Assembly: GCF_001625215.2 (NCBI RefSeq)
Contig: NC_030383.2
Coordinates: 6,150,779-6,214,778, forward strand
Length of the DNA: 64,000 bases
Reading direction: 5' to 3'
From: Daucus carota subsp. sativus
Taxonomy: Eukaryota > Streptophyta > Magnoliopsida > Apiales > Apiaceae
Shown in pieces: positions 59,329 through 64,000 of this stretch. Position 1 is the first letter of the stretch, and each line of letters begins with the position of its first letter. The notes beneath the pieces were generated by a model. The model had not been told where the DNA came from. It ran no database searches and worked only from the letters and a program-made list of their open reading frames with translations. A program made the position numbers and the translations under genes.

Positions 59329-62300
59329 TCATGAGAGCTTGAGAGAGTATAGTTTCAATATATCGTCACATAAACAGCCGAGTATACTAGAATTGCTGCC
59401 ATGTGTAAACTTCACATCACGGACAGGAAACTTTTGAGGGGTAAGATGCTGAACAGTAAGTAATGATGGCAGCAATTGCAGCGTTATTTCACCTCTAGCC
59501 TCATCCCCAGACACAAATAATGGTGCGTCATTGTTGCGTATGTCAACTATTGCAGATTTTGGCAGCCTGATATCATTTACATTGGCACATGTAGATCCGA
59601 GTTTCTGAAAACATTGACTACTTGTTCTTTTGTATGAAACATGAGAGCCCACAACAGAGTTTCCCATAGCATTAGTGGAAGGTGTAGGAACAGCTTGGGA
59701 TGCAGATTCCTTGTTAAGCATGTTTACTTTTGGACGATATGATGCTACAATGTTACTATTGCTAGAAGAACATGCAAGAGATACACAAACTCCCTCATTA
59801 TCTGATCCCGGGATCAAAAATGGCCTGCAGTGCGAATTGGAGGATTGTCATATATTTATTTGTTCCTCCAACAATCAATCTAAAGGCATTTACAATTTTG
59901 TTTTTAAAACAGTTTGGTCAGATTTTTTGTAATGATTCATGCACAATGACTTCCACCCTCTTAGTTGCTAAATAGAATACTAGTAAAAGCAGCAAATAAG
60001 ATATATTTATGGGTTGTTTGCAACTCCAGATTCCAAACAGTAGCCAGAGGAAAGCAAATATTTTGATTATTTTGCTTACATTTTCATATGTGCCTAGATT
60101 CCTTCCGTGAATGAAACTGATACAGGTCATGAATAGGGGGTAGAATGCAAACAAATGACAGATTGTGGTAGAAACCATCACACAATATTAGGTCAGGACT
60201 CTCTCAAACGGGCAGAACTGCATTTTCATATCATCAATATATTCAACTCTTAGTATAATGCAATATAGACCCCTAGTTCTTACAAACAACTCCTAATAAG
60301 AACCAGTAACAATTTTTTTATAAAGAGAGGACAGCGTAGTACATAAATGAACCTTTTATAAGCAAAAGAAATTAAATTAATTAAGCTAATTATATTACCA
60401 GAACCAGCAAAAGCCTTCTCCAAAAAATTGGGGTAGTTTAAAGTGAACCACAAAATATAACTCAAGGGCCAAGGCACATTATATAATCAAAATATAATTA
60501 ACAACAATGGACCTACTGGCTGATTATGTGTCAGTAACCCTGATCAGCCAGAGAAATATGTTTTGGCCCGATCACGTAAAAGAATGAACCGGATGAGAGG
60601 AAAAAACGCGATGTTATGTATATTTCAGCCATTGTGGTTTCAAATGATCTGTCAGTCCAATATGGTTATGACATGGCAACATAAGATGCACAGATGCGCA
60701 GACCTGCGTGTGTGTGCTCACAACCATAATAAGTATCCTTACATGTATGTGAGAGAAAAAGAGTGTGCATGCGTATGCGTCAGCGTATCAGATCTCAAAT
60801 AATACGGGTCAGTGTATGTCTGTATGTGTGCAAAAGGAAGAAGCATAACAAATTCCATACAAAATAATCAAAAACATGTCAGAAACAAGTGTGTTTGCTT
60901 CCAAGTTCATTAATCCTAATATCTAATACTATAAATATGGGCAGAAAAAAAGAGTGGCCCAATCCTCAACTTCATACACCAAGTGAAACATAGGAGGGGA
61001 AAAAAATACCTTTCATCAACACCTCCAAAGTTCCACTCGCAAGCGCCAATTGAAGATGCAGTTAGAATTGTTCTCACACCAGAAGGCGAGGGTGACTCAG
61101 GTGAAACCGAATATAAACTATGAATCGGGTTGCATGTTATCCCGGCTAAGCATTTTACAGGTTCCCGAGTTTGGCGCATATCAAACACCAAAAGCATGCC
61201 ATTCTGCGAGGTGTTTATGAAATACTAATCAATTTCAAGATATATCCAGTATAGACCTTAAGATAACCAAACTTTATATGACCTGTAATCCAGCATATGC
61301 ATAATTCGAACAGCTGATATCCCATGAACATGACCAAGCAGCAGCCTAGAAATACAATGGCAACAGATACATAATATGATTCCCGGGAAACTTGAAAAAC
61401 TGAGGACACATATGCTATGAACTTTGTCAGCTTAGCACTAGGTAATTGCCTAATGGGCTAACACCTCACACTATAAATTTGTTTGGTTACGTCCTTCCAG
61501 CAATCAGAGGCTTAGAGCAAGTGCACGGAATCAGATTCAACCTCTGGCCTATGGCTCCAAAGTCCAAAGGCTATAAACTATACCTATTTACATTCTACCA
61601 CCTAATAGAACAAGTTGATATAATATTTCTTGTTAAAACTAAGTTATTCTCTCTTTTGCTCAACCTACATTTTGAACTGATAATGCGTGCAATGAATCCA
61701 ATGATACTTCAGCAATTTTGCAATCATGCTAAGAAAGCAGTAAGACCGCAAAAAGTGATCTACTAAATACAAAGGATAGTTCAATATTCTCTTTCCTATT
61801 TAAGGAAATTAACATCTAGCAGACTAGCACTAAATAATGATTAAATTTTATACAAGCTAAGACAGAAAAATGAAAGGCTGAAATTTTTACCGGCAAATCA
61901 TAGGTAAGAACTGTGGTGTTGCTTTGAGAACTGAAAATAAATATCACGTAATAATTAATAATGAGAACAGTCATTGACTCATTGTAGAGAGAACCACAAA
62001 AAGTTTCAGAAAAAAATTTTGAAACAAGCACAAGCAAACCTAATAATTGACAGCTTTTTCCCTAGTGAGGCAACCAGTAACAATCTGTCACGGGGAGAGA
62101 ATCGCAAGTCTCTAACAGCCTTTGTGTTTGAAGGAAGTTGCATATCCAATCTATCATGCGGAGCTACCAAACTTATCTGCAAATCAAAGACGCACAAAAT
62201 TTCAGAATATATCTCAATATGCAATATTCTTGCCAACTTCACATTCCCGTCTCTAATTAAGAGTTTACTTTAGTAAGTCCAAACAGTCCCCCCATTCCAG

Positions 62301-63587
62301 TGAGCCTTCGAGCAATAAGCAAAACTTGACCAGAAGCATCCACATCAAATACGCGAGCACCTTCAATATTGAACTCTTTCTGCACAAATTACACTATTAA
62401 GTCAATAAGAGTAGATAAAAAATTGAAAATTTCGTAGAAATGTCTATACCCCATATATAACAAATGACAAATAATATATTTAAGACTATAAAGCCATAGA
62501 ATCTTTAGTTAGACCTATTTTGCGTGATTAACTATAATTCCATATATATCATGTTAAAAAAATGGAACAAATATTGTTGTAGCATATCTACCAAATGGAT
62601 GTTCCAGTTTTTCTATCATAAAAGAACTTCACTTCTACCATAGTGAGGTCAACCCAAGAATTAATCTGTACTCGATCTCTTAGGAATAAAATCAAGAATA
62701 CTGATAGGAGCTGATATATGCTGATAAAAGGAATGTGAGGAGTACTAGACAATATGACCTAAATCAGATTATTGACACTCTTGCAACACAACCTTAGGTA
62801 GTATTCGAGAGACCACCCACTCTCCACTCACACAGTTCACTCTTAATTCTTCCTGCCCTTCAACATACCAATGGCTTTCCTATTTATAACCCCCAACATC
62901 AAACCATAGTCCCTAAATTAAAGCTGAAATATTCCACCAATCACTCCCTTTCAAATCCGAACTGATGCACAGTCAATCATTCAGATTTTTTAAGTCATTA
63001 AATAATTAATGTGTAACTAATTAAATAATTAATGTGCTTATTATGTTTCCTGAAAAATACAAACTCAGCCACAATATATTAAGAAAGTGGAAGCAATTGA
63101 GAAATCATTCCATAACCTTTGTAGAACAAAAGAGGGTAAAATAATGAACCTGCAATTCAAAGCTGTTGGAACATCCTGTCTTCCTAAATTGTCCTGTGAG
63201 CCATGAATAATAATAATTCTCAGTAATTTACTCATCTTAAACATATTGCTAAATAAAGTTTACACTCAATACGAAACCATATATCAAATGTACCTGTACA
63301 AGAACTCCTTGGAAAATCACTGCTAGCAGTGACTGATCCTGCTGTCCTCTCGGAATGTTCTAACATGCCCTCCAAATACCTTGCTCTCTGAGAAACCACA
63401 AGTTGTTTCAACAGAAACCAAAAAAAAAAGTGTGAGATAGCAAGTGGTCCCAGATGGAGGGAGGGAGGAGAAAGTGAGAGGAAGGAGGAGATCATATTAA
63501 ACATGCCTCTTTGAGTTGTTGCACCTGCAGATATAATTCAGCTTCTCTCTTTTTCCCTTCATCTTCTCTCTTTACACATTCCGCATG
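59329..63587 (-). CDS. RFWD3-like WD-repeat E3 ubiquitin ligase, 3' part (gene runs off the window)
   Basis: Ten exons on - are visible: 63507-63587, 63294-63387, 63150-63193, 62269-62379, 62040-62176, 61891-61930, 61283-61345, 61010-61203 and 59329-59824 (stop), all in frame, with at least one more expected beyond 64000. (The nine listed are those I can place.) The 5'-most piece is a coiled-coil-like stretch (EGKKREAELYLQVQQLKERA). WD-type segments follow: VRDLRFSPRDRLLLVASLGK, NTTVLTYDLP, SNYAYAGLQNGMLLVFDMRQ, ILTASSIGACEWNF and DVKFTHGSNSSILGCLCDDI. Order and wording match plant homologues of RFWD3, a RING plus WD40 ubiquitin ligase acting at stalled replication forks in animals. The RING finger, expected upstream, is outside the window, so ligase activity is inferred. 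The 63507 splice seems to use a GC donor; the alternative CAG|GTGCAA site also keeps frame. Confidence 0.8.
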
Positions 63588-63854
63588 CTGTATATAATGA
63601 CATAATAGGTATTAGCATATATGCACAATTTTCTCTAACATTGAGAAAACTGCATTTGGACAATTTCGTGCAATGAGATAACCAGTAATTTAATGAATAA
63701 AATCCATGCGATGTGGACTTTAATAAGGATGAAATGATATTCATCATATTCACGGTAATTTCAAAGCTGGTGGTTGGGTTGGGGGACAAATCACATGTAG
63801 AGCACTCAGTTTACCATCCTTTATTCCATTATGGGTCTGGAAACAAGTTTCCCA

Positions 63855-64000
63855 CGCAATGACTGGTCACCAGGGACAGAGCCAGACCTCAATCTCGACG
63901 GGGGCCAACTCATATAATAATAAAACATATTTGATACATAAATAAAAAAAATATAAAGTAACTTACATATAATATCAATCAAAACAGCACCCTACATTCT
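63855..64000. mobile_element. possible transposon end at the window edge
   Basis: The sequence caccagggacagagccagac, then gacgggggccaac, resembles the CAGGGGCGGA-type start of hAT-like plant elements. The element would continue beyond the window, so it cannot be confirmed. Confidence 0.25.

Noticed and set aside
1-64000. CRISPR arrays, operons, prokaryotic defence systems or a biosynthetic cluster
   Set aside because: Spliced plant genes with unrelated functions throughout; no array, operon structure or clustered pathway enzymes are present.

Overview
This is plant nuclear DNA, most likely from a eudicot. The evidence is intron-rich genes with AT-rich introns, plant-only families (NRT2 nitrate transporter, XTH wall enzyme, R2R3-MYB, ABCG half-transporter), Copia retrotransposons with the plant initiator-tRNA primer site, and a dense load of MITEs, a Mutator-like element and Helitron-type ends. 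I cannot name the species from sequence alone.

Layout. 1-2.1 kb: an intronless membrane-protein gene on + (701-2089). 2.1-6.8 kb: no convincing gene. 6.8-10.3 kb: translin on - in seven exons. 11.0-17.4 kb: an ABCG24/28-type ABC transporter on - in fourteen exons. 19.2-21.1 kb: an NRT2 nitrate transporter on + in three exons. 21.9-24.1 kb: a young, internally deleted Copia element, followed 12 bp later by a 309-bp MITE. 25.7-32.1 kb: an R2R3-MYB of the RAX/MYB36 type on -, whose first intron holds a complete 4.7-kb Copia element with identical LTRs and one open polyprotein frame. 32.1-38.9 kb: transposon-rich intergenic DNA with a Stowaway MITE and a Mutator-like element (328-bp arms, perfect 9-bp target duplication). 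38.9-51.0 kb: two adjacent segments, both ending on - in a Helitron-like hairpin plus CTAG, each carrying a related gene made of short phase-1 exons. 51-55.9 kb: more inverted-repeat elements, including a MITE nested in a Stowaway-like element. 55.9-57.2 kb: an XTH gene on + in four exons. 59.3-63.6 kb: the 3' part of an RFWD3-like WD-repeat gene on -, running off the right edge.

The genes do not form a pathway; this is an ordinary gene neighbourhood with independent housekeeping, transport, regulatory and wall genes separated by mobile DNA. Exon coordinates were worked out by hand from GT-AG sites, reading-frame continuity and family similarity; every multi-exon model closes in frame unless stated otherwise. 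The most unusual material is the 38.9-51.0 kb Helitron-like pair with its phase-1 exon arrays, and two tiny T-rich insertions flanked by perfect 16-17 bp duplications.
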